DNA of 11,795 nucleotides from Mycoplasmatota bacterium (GCA_022712785.1 JAFLJX010000265.1:1-11795), one strand, 5' to 3'; shown: positions 1-6,490, counted from the first letter of the stretch. Made by a program: numbers and translations. The notes: generated from the sequence alone by a model not told the origin.

Positions 1-795
1 ATTACAAATATAATGTTTAATGATGAAGAAATGTTAAATAACACTTTATATACTCAAGTAGCTATGTTTACAATGTATGCAGCAGTTATTGAAGTACTTA
101 AAGAAAAAGGTATTGAAGCTGATTATGCTTGTGGGTTATCACTTGGTGAATATGGAGCATTATATTATAATGATGTTTTTGACTTAGAAACTGGATTGAA
201 AATCCTCGAAAAACGAGGATTATTTATGAGTGAAGCGGCGTCATCCACAAAAGGGTTGATGAGCGCGATTATTGGAATAGAGGCGATTGATTTACTTAAT
301 ATAATTAGTAGTGTAGATGGATATGTAAAAATTGCAAATTATAATACATACGGACAATTAGTAATTAGTGGTACAGAAAAAGCTGTTTTGGAGGTTAACG
401 AAAAAGCATTGAGTGCTGGAGCTAGAAGAGCAATTGTACTAAATACAAGTGGTCCATTTCATACAAGCTTAATGGAAGAAGCAAGTGATAAGTTATCTAA
501 ATATCTTGAAGATATAGAATTAAAAACTCCAACTAAGAAATTATTAGTTAATACAACTGGTGATTTTTATAATGGAGATTTAAAAGATATTATGACATCT
601 CAAATCACTAATAGTGTAATGTTTTATCAAATGATTGAGAAGTTAATTGAAGATAGAGTTACGACATTTATTGAAGTAGGTCCTAAGAAAACATTATCTG
701 GATTTGTAAAAAAAATTAATCGTAAACTTGATATATTTAATATAGAAGATACATTAAGTTTAGAGAAATTAGTGAATTTTTTAAAGGAGGATTAA
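1..795 (+). CDS. fabD: Malonyl-CoA:ACP transacylase FabD, 5' end cut off by the window
   Basis: Transfers malonyl from CoA to acyl carrier protein, supplying extender units for cytosolic type II fatty-acid synthesis. The frame is open from base 1 and ends with TAA at 793-795, giving 264 visible residues. Family members are usually about 305-315 residues, so roughly the first 45-50, including the N-terminal GQG-type motif, lie upstream. The nucleophile motif GLSLGEY is present with its serine codon at 139-141; the usual His of GHSLG is Leu here, a common variant. The second catalytic residue, the His of GPFHTSLM, is coded at 460-462. An internal ATG at 13 is not the start, because family-like sequence continues through it. 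The stop lies one base before the fabG start, with the fabG ribosome site inside this gene's end, so the two are translated as an operon. Confidence 0.93.
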   Translation: MTNIMFNDEEMLNNTLYTQVAMFTMYAAVIEVLKEKGIEADYACGLSLGEYGALYYNDVFDLETGLKILEKRGLFMSEAASSTKGLMSAIIGIEAIDLLNIISSVDGYVKIANYNTYGQLVISGTEKAVLEVNEKALSAGARRAIVLNTSGPFHTSLMEEASDKLSKYLEDIELKTPTKKLLVNTTGDFYNGDLKDIMTSQITNSVMFYQMIEKLIEDRVTTFIEVGPKKTLSGFVKKINRKLDIFNIEDTLSLEKLVNFLKED

Positions 796-796
796 T

Positions 797-1540
797 ATGA
801 GTATATTTAAAGGAAAAACAGTAGTTGTAACAGGTGGAAATACGGGAATAGGTAAAGAGATTTGTATCCAGTTTGCTATGAAGGGTGCGAATGTAGTTGT
901 TAATTATTTGTATGATGAAGACTTAGCTTTGGATTTAGTAAATCATATTGATAATCTAGGTGGTAAAGGTATGGTTGTTAAAGGTGATGTTAGTAAGTTT
1001 AATGAATCAAAAGTTATAATTGACAAAGCAATTGAAACATTTGGAAAAGTGGATATACTTATAAATAACTCGGGCATCACTAGAGATAATTTAATGATGA
1101 GAATGAGTGAAGAAGAGTTTGATAGTGTAATAAACGTAAACTTAAAAGGAACTTGGAATATGTGTAAACATGTCACAAGACATATGTTAAAAAATAGAAC
1201 AGGTAAAATCATCAATATAGCAAGTGTTGTTGGTATTATTGGTAATGCAGGACAAGCAAATTATGTTGCTAGTAAAGCTGGAATTATTGGACTTACAAAA
1301 ACTTTATCAAAAGAGTTTGGAGCTCGTGGGATCAATGTTAATGCTATTGCTCCTGGGTTTATTGAAACTAAAATGACAGATAGCCTACCTGAAGATATAA
1401 AGAAAAACTATACTAATCAAATTCCACTTAATAGATTTGGTACTTCAACTGATGTTGCTAATACTGTGTTATTTTTAGCTAGTGAAAAAGCAAGTTATAT
1501 TACAGGACAAGTTATTAGTGTTAATGGTGGAATGATCTAG
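797..1540 (+). CDS. fabG: 3-oxoacyl-ACP reductase FabG
   Basis: NADPH-dependent reduction of 3-ketoacyl-ACP to 3-hydroxyacyl-ACP, the first reductive step of the elongation cycle. It is a 247-residue classical short-chain dehydrogenase, the normal length for FabG. Visible motifs are the Rossmann loop TGGNTGIG at residues 12-19, NNSG at 90-93 (usually NNAG), Asn115, Ser143, and the YVASK motif with Tyr156 and Lys160, giving the complete N-S-Y-K tetrad. The C-terminus SVNGGMI matches the usual V-DGG ending. The start is set by AAGGAGG at 784-790, six bases before ATG 797. The SDR family is large, but position inside a FASII cluster makes FabG by far the likeliest assignment. Its TAG stop overlaps the GTG start of the next gene by one base. 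Confidence 0.95.
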   Translation: MSIFKGKTVVVTGGNTGIGKEICIQFAMKGANVVVNYLYDEDLALDLVNHIDNLGGKGMVVKGDVSKFNESKVIIDKAIETFGKVDILINNSGITRDNLMMRMSEEEFDSVINVNLKGTWNMCKHVTRHMLKNRTGKIINIASVVGIIGNAGQANYVASKAGIIGLTKTLSKEFGARGINVNAIAPGFIETKMTDSLPEDIKKNYTNQIPLNRFGTSTDVANTVLFLASEKASYITGQVISVNGGMI

Positions 1541-2628
1541 TGGGGTTAAAACCATTAAGAATCAATGGGAAAACTGTTGATATTCCAATAATACAAGGTG
1601 GTATGGGTATTAGAATTAGTTTAAGTAAACTTGCGAATGCTTGTATTAATAGTGGGATTGTATCAACTATTAGTGCTGCTCAAATTGGGTTTTTAAATAA
1701 AAACTTTAGAAAAGACCCAATGGGAGAAAACAAAATTGAGTTAAAAAAAGAAATTGATAAAATAAGAGAAATAAATCCTGATGGAATATTGGGAGTGAAC
1801 CTAATGCATGCTATAAATCATTTTGATGAATACGCTAGATTTTTATCTACAATGGATATTGATTTTATAGTAAGTGGTGCTGGACTACCTCTTGATTTGC
1901 CAGAGTATATAAAAGACTCTAAAGTAAAAGGAGCTTTCATTGTAAGTAGTGCGAGAGCTGCGAAAATCTTACTTAAAAGCTGGGATCGAAGATATAATTA
2001 TATGCCAGAATTTGTGGTTTGTGAAGGACCACTCGCTGGTGGACATTTAGGCTTTAGTAAAGAAGACATGGAGAGCGGTAATGTTATGTCGCTTGAAGAT
2101 ATAGTTGGAGAAACAAAACAAATAGTGAAAATTTATGAAGAGAAATATGGAATCACTATACCAATAATTGCTGGCGGTGGTGTTCATGATGGTAAAGATA
2201 TGGCAAGAATGATAAACGTTGGAGCTGACGGGGTTCAGATATCTACTAGATTTATCGCTAGCTATGAATGTGATGCCCATCTAAATTATAAAATGATGAT
2301 TGTTAATTCTAAAGAATCTGACATTGTAAGAATAAGCAGTCCTGCAGGTCTTCCAGGACGAGCTGTTAAAAACTTCCTAACTGAAAAACTTAAAAAAGAA
2401 AATATTGAAGTAAGTTATTGTGTAGACTGTTTAAAAACATGTAAAAAAGTTGGAATTCCTTATTGTATTACTGAGCAGCTAGGTAATAGTAGTGCAGGAG
2501 ACGATAATGGATTAATATTTACTGGAGCAAAAGCTTATTTAATAGATAAATTGGATTATGTTGAAAGTATTGTAAATGAGATTATAAGGGATTGTAAATT
2601 AGAACTTAATTTATTAGGAGGAATGTAA
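1540..2628 (+). CDS. FMN-dependent enoyl-ACP reductase / nitronate monooxygenase family (FabK role)
   Basis: A 362-residue TIM-barrel flavoprotein of the nitronate monooxygenase / FabK family. Sitting between fabG and fabF, with no FabI seen, it most likely performs the last reduction of the cycle, trans-2-enoyl-ACP to acyl-ACP. Motifs are IIQGGMG (residues 17-23), the family active-site histidine in GGHLGF (His169), the FMN-phosphate loop AGGGV (211-215) and GADGVQISTRF (228-238). It is longer than typical FabK (about 320), with a C-terminal segment carrying Cys294, Cys297, Cys301 and Cys309 in CxxC-x3-C-x7-C spacing, which suggests a metal or Fe-S site. The start is GTG at 1540, overlapping the fabG stop by one base, with GGTGG at 1526-1530 as ribosome site. 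True nitronate oxidation cannot be excluded from sequence, so no gene symbol is given. Confidence 0.85.
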   Translation: MGLKPLRINGKTVDIPIIQGGMGIRISLSKLANACINSGIVSTISAAQIGFLNKNFRKDPMGENKIELKKEIDKIREINPDGILGVNLMHAINHFDEYARFLSTMDIDFIVSGAGLPLDLPEYIKDSKVKGAFIVSSARAAKILLKSWDRRYNYMPEFVVCEGPLAGGHLGFSKEDMESGNVMSLEDIVGETKQIVKIYEEKYGITIPIIAGGGVHDGKDMARMINVGADGVQISTRFIASYECDAHLNYKMMIVNSKESDIVRISSPAGLPGRAVKNFLTEKLKKENIEVSYCVDCLKTCKKVGIPYCITEQLGNSSAGDDNGLIFTGAKAYLIDKLDYVESIVNEIIRDCKLELNLLGGM

Positions 2629-3867
2629 ATGAGACGCAGAGTTGTAATAACTGGACTTGGAGCGATAACTCCACTTGGTAATACCGTTGAAGAGAATTGG
2701 AAGAATGCAATGGCAGGAAAGAATGGTATCGATTATATTAAGGGATATAATTCAGACTTAACTGATATTAAAATTGCAGGTGAAGTTAAGGATTTTGATT
2801 TTGTGGAATTTTTTGGAAGGAAACAAGTTAAAAGATTAGATAAATTTGTTCAGTTTGGAATGATCGCATCAAAAGAGGCGATTGAAGATTCTGGATTAGA
2901 TTTTGATAAGATTGACAGAGATAGAATGGGAGTTTATTATGGTAGTGGTATTGGTGGACTTGAAACTATTGCAGAACAAGAAGATAAAGCAAAGGCAAGA
3001 GGATACGACAGACTTAGTCCGTTCTTTATCCCCAGTTCTATAATAAATATAGCTGCCGGTAATTTAGCTATAGAATATGGTATAACGGGTCCTGCGTTGT
3101 CAAGTGTTACTGCTTGTGCAAGTGCTGCAAACTCGATAGGAGAAGCATTTAGAGCCATTAGAGATGGATATCTTGAGCTGGCATTAACTGGTGGGACAGA
3201 AGCTAGTGTTATTCCACTGGGTATTGGTGGGTTTAATGTAATGATGGCATTAAACAAAAGTAATGATATAAATTATTCTAGTATACCTTTTGATAAAAAT
3301 CGAAGTGGGTTTGTTATGGGTGAAGGTGCAGCAACACTTATATTAGAAGAATATGAACATGCAATTGCACGTGGAGCTAAAATATATGGTGAAATGATTG
3401 GATATGGTGCAACTTGTGATGCTTACCATATCACTGGTCCGGATCCTGAAGCAACAGGAGCTAAAAAATGTATGGAGATGGCTGTGAATGATGCTGGTAT
3501 TAAATTTACTGATGTAGATTATATTAACGCTCATGGAACTTCAACTCCTTTAAATGATAAAACTGAATCACTAGCAATTAAAAAAGCATTTAATGAACAT
3601 GCTTACAATTTAAGTATATCTAGTACTAAAAGTATGACTGGACATTTACTCGGAGCTAGTGGAGCAATTGAATCTATATTTTGTATTTTGGCAACAAAAT
3701 ATAACTTTGTACCACCAACAATAAATAGTAAAGAATTTGATGAATCAATGAATTTAGATTATACTGTTGGTGTAGGTAAAGAAAAAATAGTAAATGTAGC
3801 TATTAGTAATAGTCTAGGATTTGGTGGACATAATGCTACAGTTGCATTTAAGAAATATAGGGGGTAG
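2629..3867 (+). CDS. fabF: 3-oxoacyl-ACP synthase II FabF
   Basis: Condenses malonyl-ACP with acyl-ACP to extend the chain by two carbons. At 412 residues it is full length for KAS II. The Cys-His-His triad is visible: Cys163 in TACASAANS, His302 in NAHGTSTPLND and His339 in TGHLLGASG. The C-terminal glycine-rich NSLGFGGHNA loop (394-403) is intact. The start ATG follows the preceding TAA without a gap and is preceded by AGGAGG at 2616-2621. Its stop (TAG 3865-3867) is five bases from the fabZ start, and the fabZ ribosome site AGGGGG lies inside this gene's last codons. KAS II is favoured over KAS I (FabB), since Gram-positive FASII clusters normally carry FabF. Confidence 0.96.
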   Translation: MRRRVVITGLGAITPLGNTVEENWKNAMAGKNGIDYIKGYNSDLTDIKIAGEVKDFDFVEFFGRKQVKRLDKFVQFGMIASKEAIEDSGLDFDKIDRDRMGVYYGSGIGGLETIAEQEDKAKARGYDRLSPFFIPSSIINIAAGNLAIEYGITGPALSSVTACASAANSIGEAFRAIRDGYLELALTGGTEASVIPLGIGGFNVMMALNKSNDINYSSIPFDKNRSGFVMGEGAATLILEEYEHAIARGAKIYGEMIGYGATCDAYHITGPDPEATGAKKCMEMAVNDAGIKFTDVDYINAHGTSTPLNDKTESLAIKKAFNEHAYNLSISSTKSMTGHLLGASGAIESIFCILATKYNFVPPTINSKEFDESMNLDYTVGVGKEKIVNVAISNSLGFGGHNATVAFKKYRG

Positions 3868-3872
3868 TAGTT

Positions 3873-4301
3873 ATGTTGCTTAATAGTAATCAAATTCAGG
3901 AGATTATTCCTCACAGATATCCATTTTTATTAATAGATAAAGTGGTAGAGTTAGTCCCTGGACATAGTTGTACAGCAATAAAAAATGTATCGGTGAATGA
4001 GATGCAGTTTATGGGCCACTTCCCACAAGAGCATGTTATGCCTGGAGTATTAGTTGTGGAGGCATTAGCTCAAACAGGAGCGGTTTGTATACTATCTTTG
4101 CCAGCTAATAAAGGCAAAATAGCATACTTTGCTGGGATAGAAAAATGCAAATTCAAACGTAAAATTATACCAGGGGACACTATTAAACTGGAAATAGAAA
4201 TTACTAAACAACGAGGTCCTATTGGGCATGGATCATGTAAGGCAACTGTTGACGGTGAAATAGCTGTTATTGCAGAACTTAAATTCGCAGTTAGTGATTA
4301 A
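3873..4301 (+). CDS. fabZ: 3-hydroxyacyl-ACP dehydratase FabZ
   Basis: Removes water from 3-hydroxyacyl-ACP to give trans-2-enoyl-ACP, the substrate of the reductase encoded two genes upstream. The 142-residue hot-dog-fold protein has the usual length. HRYPFLLID lies at residues 14-22, the catalytic His49 is in GHFP and the catalytic Glu63 is in VVEALAQTG. ATG 3873 is preceded by AGGGGG at 3859-3864. It is the last gene of the cluster and is followed directly by a strong terminator. The accB gene that often accompanies fabZ in Bacillota is not here, so acetyl-CoA carboxylase subunits must be encoded upstream of the window or elsewhere. No FapR-type regulator gene is present in the window. Confidence 0.95.
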   Translation: MLLNSNQIQEIIPHRYPFLLIDKVVELVPGHSCTAIKNVSVNEMQFMGHFPQEHVMPGVLVVEALAQTGAVCILSLPANKGKIAYFAGIEKCKFKRKIIPGDTIKLEIEITKQRGPIGHGSCKATVDGEIAVIAELKFAVSD

Positions 4302-4309
4302 ACTATTAA

Positions 4310-4352
4310 GATGTTAACTATACTTTCTAATAAGTATAGTTAACGTCTTTTT
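4310..4352 (+). terminator. Intrinsic terminator of the FASII operon
   Basis: A 16-bp stem pairs 4310-4325 with 4332-4347 (one G-U pair) around the six-base loop TCTAAT, followed by five T at 4348-4352. It starts eight bases after the fabZ stop and cleanly separates the fatty-acid operon from the methyltransferase operon. Confidence 0.9.
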
Positions 4353-4415
4353 CTATTCGAGATTAAGGGCTAAGTGTAGTTAATATACGATGTTTCCTAT
4401 AAACGCTCACATAAT

Positions 4416-4457
4416 TTGTTAAACTTACTATTTAGATAGATATAATTATGCTATAAT
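4416..4457 (+). promoter_or_regulatory. Candidate promoter(s) for the methyltransferase-Nudix-dut operon
   Basis: Two perfect TATAAT hexamers occur, at 4441-4446 and 4452-4457, between the fabZ terminator and the next ATG. The first can pair with TTGTTA at 4416-4421 (19-base spacer), the second only with weak TTTAGA at 4431-4436 (15-base spacer). The -10 evidence is good, but the choice between them is open. The ribosome site AAAAGGAAG lies at 4475-4483, seven bases before ATG 4491. The rest of the 4353-4490 gap shows only a short echo of the terminator arm (AAGTRTAGTTAA at 4332 and again near 4371). Confidence 0.55.
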
Positions 4458-4490
4458 GGATTTAGTATGTATACAAAAGGAAGATGTTAA

Positions 4491-5204
4491 ATGAGAAAGC
4501 TAAGCAATATACTCAAGAGTTATAAAGAGTCAAGAATTTTAGATATAGGTACTGGAAACGGGAATTTTATTAAGGTATTAACTGATTTAAACCCAAATTT
4601 TAAAAGTGCAATAGGAATTGATGTATTAGAAAGTTCTATAAATTCTTGTGAAGCTAATTTTAATGATGATAGACTTTCATTCACAAAAATGAATGCTTTA
4701 AACATGGATTTTGAAGATGATAGTTTTGATATCGTGTCATTATCAAATAGTTTTCATCATTTAGAATATATTGATGATACTTTAAAAGAAATGGAGAGAG
4801 TTCTAGCTCCTGGAGGAGTAATCATTATTTGTGAAATGATTAGTAATAACTTAAATAAAAAGCAAAAAAGTCATTTAGAAATGCACCATTTTGCATCTGA
4901 AATTGATAGGGAACGAGGATCTATTCATTATAAAACTTTTACTGATAAGGAAATATTGAAACTTTTAAGTGAACAAAGTTCTCTAGATATTAAAGATGCT
5001 TGGGAACTTGTAATTCCTGAAACTGCTGTTATTTCCGATAAAGAAATTGAATGGCTTTTTGAGACAATAGATAGAGTTCAAGAAAGAATTGAAGGTAGTG
5101 AAAGAATTGAGTATTATCGTAAAAAGGCTGATAAGGTTAAGAAATACATTATAAAATATGGATTTGAGTCAGCGACTCAAATCATTGTGGTTCTTGGGAA
5201 ATGA
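4491..5204 (+). CDS. Class I SAM-dependent methyltransferase, substrate unknown
   Basis: A 237-residue protein with a Methyltransf_11/UbiE-type Rossmann fold. The SAM-binding motif I ILDIGTGNGNF spans residues 16-26, an acidic post-beta2 residue follows in GIDVLESS (Asp44), the motif IV region is SFDIVSLSNSFHHLE (78-92), and ERVLAPGGVIIICE (102-115) is the usual strand 5 region. The C-terminal third (about 120-237) is charged and helical and probably forms the substrate lid; no substrate-specific motif is recognised. It opens a three-gene operon whose members are coupled by ATGA overlaps with a Nudix-fold protein and dUTPase. This hints at a nucleotide or small-molecule substrate, but co-operonic position alone is weak evidence. 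Its TGA stop shows that UGA is not tryptophan here. Confidence 0.85.
   Translation: MRKLSNILKSYKESRILDIGTGNGNFIKVLTDLNPNFKSAIGIDVLESSINSCEANFNDDRLSFTKMNALNMDFEDDSFDIVSLSNSFHHLEYIDDTLKEMERVLAPGGVIIICEMISNNLNKKQKSHLEMHHFASEIDRERGSIHYKTFTDKEILKLLSEQSSLDIKDAWELVIPETAVISDKEIEWLFETIDRVQERIEGSERIEYYRKKADKVKKYIIKYGFESATQIIVVLGK
5161..5183 (+). other. Perfect hairpin inside the 3' end of the methyltransferase gene
   Basis: Arms GATTTGAGTC (5161-5170) and GACTCAAATC (5174-5183) are perfectly complementary over 10 bp with a three-base loop AGC. The structure ends 17 bases before the Nudix ATG at 5201 and has no following T run, so it is not a standard terminator. It may influence translation coupling or mRNA processing, or be a chance result of the codons for GFESATQI. 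Confidence 0.5.
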
Positions 5205-5713
5205 AACTACTAAAAATATTTGATAAAAGAAGTAAAATGTTAGGTCATCAGCCTATTATATATAAAGATGCAGTAAGAGCAATTACACTTAAACAGGGTA
5301 AAGTTTTACTTGTTTTCAGCGAAGAATCTAAGGAGTTTAAATTTCCTGGTGGTGGAGTTAGAGAATTAGAAGGAAGAGAAACTGCTTTAAGAAGAAAAGT
5401 ACTAAAAGAAGTGGGGCTAGAAGTAAACAGTATTAACGAGAGCCTAGGTTATGTTGATCAAATATATAATGATGTTTATAATGAAGAAAAGTATTTTTTC
5501 TTACGTTCTTATTACTATTTATGCGAATTATTCACCGTGGATATCGAACCAAACTTTCATATAATTGAAAAGGGTTTTAAGTTTGTTCCTGTATGGGTTA
5601 CGCTTGATGAGGCCATCGAAATAAATCAGTTAAAGCATGATAACGGTAGCAAGTATAATTGGACAGAAAGAGAGCTCTATGTGCTAAAATTGATTAAGGA
5701 GATGACACCATGA
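5201..5713 (+). CDS. Nudix-fold protein with a degenerate catalytic box
   Basis: A 170-residue protein recognisable as Nudix by KFPGGGVRELEG followed by RRKVLKEVGL. Aligned to the consensus G-x5-E-x7-R-E-U-x-E-E-x-G-U, Gly51, Glu57, Arg65, Glu70, Gly72 and Leu73 are present. The catalytic/metal Glu after Arg is Lys66, and the first Glu of the EE pair is Lys69. Active Nudix hydrolases cleave nucleoside diphosphates linked to another moiety using these glutamates with Mg2+, so this protein may be a weak or altered enzyme, or a binding protein. The ATG overlaps the previous stop (ATGA) and has only a poor ribosome site of its own, implying translational coupling. Likewise its TGA overlaps the dut start. 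Its true ligand is unknown. Confidence 0.8.
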   Translation: MKLLKIFDKRSKMLGHQPIIYKDAVRAITLKQGKVLLVFSEESKEFKFPGGGVRELEGRETALRRKVLKEVGLEVNSINESLGYVDQIYNDVYNEEKYFFLRSYYYLCELFTVDIEPNFHIIEKGFKFVPVWVTLDEAIEINQLKHDNGSKYNWTERELYVLKLIKEMTP

Positions 5714-6153
5714 GAGGTTTTAAAAAAGCAAAAGGATTTGAAAATTTAAATTTTGAGTTACCAAAAAGAAGTACATTACATAGTGCTGGATATGATATAG
5801 CTATAATAGAAGCCATGGAAATTGAACCTGGTGAAATTAAATCAGGAATTACTGGTATCAAAGCTTTTATGATGGATGATGAAGTATTAAAGATGTATCC
5901 AAGAAGTAGTTTGCCAAGAAATTATCATTTAACTATTCCTAATAACGTTGGAATTATAGATAAAGATTATTATGGTAATGATTTAAATGATGGTGCAATT
6001 TGTGTAACCTTACATAATTTTGGGACAAAGAAAGTATCATTGAAAAAAGGTGAAAGAGTTGCTCAAGGGATTTTCCAAAAGTATTTAATAAGTCCACATG
6101 AAGAACAAGTAACAACAGTTAGAAAAGGTGGATTTGGGAGTACCGGGAAATAA
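5710..6153 (+). CDS. dut: dUTP diphosphatase (dUTPase), trimeric family
   Basis: Hydrolyses dUTP to dUMP and pyrophosphate, limiting uracil incorporation into DNA and supplying dUMP for thymidylate synthesis. At 147 residues it has the usual length and all five conserved motifs: SAGYDI (25-30), PRSSL (64-68), GIIDKDYYGN (81-90, catalytic Asp84 and the discriminating Tyr87), KGERVAQGIF (113-122) and the C-terminal RKGGFGSTG arm (138-146). Motif 5 distinguishes dUTPase from the related dCTP deaminase. AAGGAG at 5696-5701, inside the Nudix gene, serves ATG 5710, which overlaps the Nudix TGA by four bases. No terminator with a T tract follows, so transcription may read on into the riboswitch region. 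Confidence 0.92.
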   Translation: MRGFKKAKGFENLNFELPKRSTLHSAGYDIAIIEAMEIEPGEIKSGITGIKAFMMDDEVLKMYPRSSLPRNYHLTIPNNVGIIDKDYYGNDLNDGAICVTLHNFGTKKVSLKKGERVAQGIFQKYLISPHEEQVTTVRKGGFGSTGK

Positions 6154-6165
6154 AAATTATTATAG

Positions 6166-6194
6166 TTGACAATGCCCTTATAAAGGGCTAGTAT
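6166..6194 (+). promoter_or_regulatory. Promoter of the cobalamin-riboswitch operon
   Basis: A perfect -35 TTGACA (6166-6171), an exact 17-base spacer and a -10 TAGTAT (6189-6194, 4 of 6 matches) lie 13 bases after the dut stop. Initiation would fall near 6201, just ahead of the aptamer P1 strand at 6206, as expected for a riboswitch transcript. Confidence 0.75.
6174..6188. promoter_or_regulatory. Palindrome filling the -35/-10 spacer, candidate operator
   Basis: GCCCTT and AAGGGC form a perfect 6-bp inverted repeat separated by ATA and lie wholly between the two promoter hexamers. It is G+C-rich compared with its surroundings. A protein bound here would block RNA polymerase, so it could be an operator. 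As an RNA hairpin it lacks a T tract and is unlikely to terminate dut. No regulator gene is seen in the window. Confidence 0.45.
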
Positions 6195-6205
6195 TAAGAT
6201 AGATA

Positions 6206-6348
6206 TTAGGTGTCGCAAGACATAACAGGGAATTGAGTTAAAATCTCAAGCTGTCCCAGCAACCGTAAGATGGACGAAATGCAAATACCACTGCTACATA
6301 GCGGGAAGGTGCATAGTAGGACGAAATCAAGCCGGTAGACCTACCTAA
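6206..6348 (+). promoter_or_regulatory. Cobalamin riboswitch aptamer
   Basis: Senses cobalamin in the nascent mRNA of the downstream uptake genes. The P1 strands TTAGGT (6206-6211) and ACCTAA (6343-6348) close the element. Inside are the ACAGGGAA segment (6224-6231), the P4 hairpin TTGAG/CTCAA (6233-6237 with 6245-6249) capped by TTAAAAT, the B12-box core AGCTGTCCCAGCAACCGTAA (6249-6268), CCACTG (6288-6293) and the 3' conserved AAGCCGGTAGACCTACC (6329-6345). The loop bases CCCAG (6255-6259) are complementary to CTGGG (6371-6375) in the downstream hairpin, the hallmark L5-L13 kissing contact. Order and spacing match the known class; recognition is by eye, without a covariance search. Confidence 0.92.
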
Positions 6349-6397
6349 AAATCTAAGAATAGTAATACTCCTGGGTTATGAGTAGGTACGTCTTTTT
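6337..6397 (+). promoter_or_regulatory. Riboswitch expression platform: P13 hairpin and competing helix with T run
   Basis: TACTC (6366-6370) and GAGTA (6380-6384) form the P13 hairpin whose loop carries CTGGG for the kissing contact. Alternatively 6337-6347 can pair with 6383-6393 (10 of 11 positions; C6341/C6389 mismatched), followed by TTTT at 6394-6397. This alternative helix uses the 3' strand of P1 and the last bases of P13, so it competes with the ligand-bound fold. Repression by B12 is the usual outcome for uptake genes, but the direction cannot be settled from sequence. Confidence 0.6.
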
Positions 6398-6411
6398 AAC
6401 TTTTTATATTT

Positions 6412-6477
6412 TATAAGTTATTTTGAACGTAATAATCATCCGGGAGGATGGTTTTTTTTATTACAAAATAACTTATA
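6412..6477 (+). repeat. Long inverted repeat reaching the ribosome site of the lipoprotein gene
   Basis: TATAAGTTATTTTG (6412-6425) and CAAAATAACTTATA (6464-6477) are perfectly complementary over 14 bp, extendable by two U-G pairs into the AGGAGG ribosome site (6477-6482). Inside, GTAATAA (6429-6435) can pair with TTATTAC (6458-6464), and CATCC with GGATG around the loop GGGA. The whole could fold as one long rod that partly hides the ribosome site. It may be a second control layer of the riboswitch. Confidence 0.7.
6434..6459 (+). terminator. Intrinsic terminator/attenuator downstream of the riboswitch
   Basis: An 8-bp stem, 6434-6441 with 6446-6453 (one U-G pair), is capped by GGGA and runs into eight T at 6452-6459. 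It lies between the aptamer and the gene it controls, as expected for a riboswitch-regulated attenuator. Confidence 0.75.
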
Positions 6478-6490
6478 GGAGGCAATACAA

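Noticed and set aside
201..221. Perfect 8-bp hairpin with A5 loop inside fabD (AATCCTCG / CGAGGATT)
   Set aside because: It lies mid-gene in well-conserved coding sequence, has no T tract and is far from any start codon; most likely chance.
2937..3257. Open frames on the minus strand inside fabF, and similar ones opposite fabG, rpsB and tsf
   Set aside because: They lie opposite strongly recognisable genes, lack ribosome sites and family resemblance, and arise from codon bias of the true frame.
4353..4490. Small RNA or gene in the fabZ-methyltransferase gap
   Set aside because: Only promoter-like hexamers and a short echo of the terminator arm are visible; no supported frame or structure.
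5202..5713. UGA read as tryptophan, as in mycoplasmas
   Set aside because: TGA at 5202-5204 and 5711-5713 closes full-length recognisable proteins in ATGA overlaps, and tryptophans throughout are TGG.
6412..6477. Inverted repeat as ends of a miniature mobile element
   Set aside because: No target-site duplication is evident, the interior is a terminator hairpin, and the position between riboswitch and ribosome site fits regulation better.
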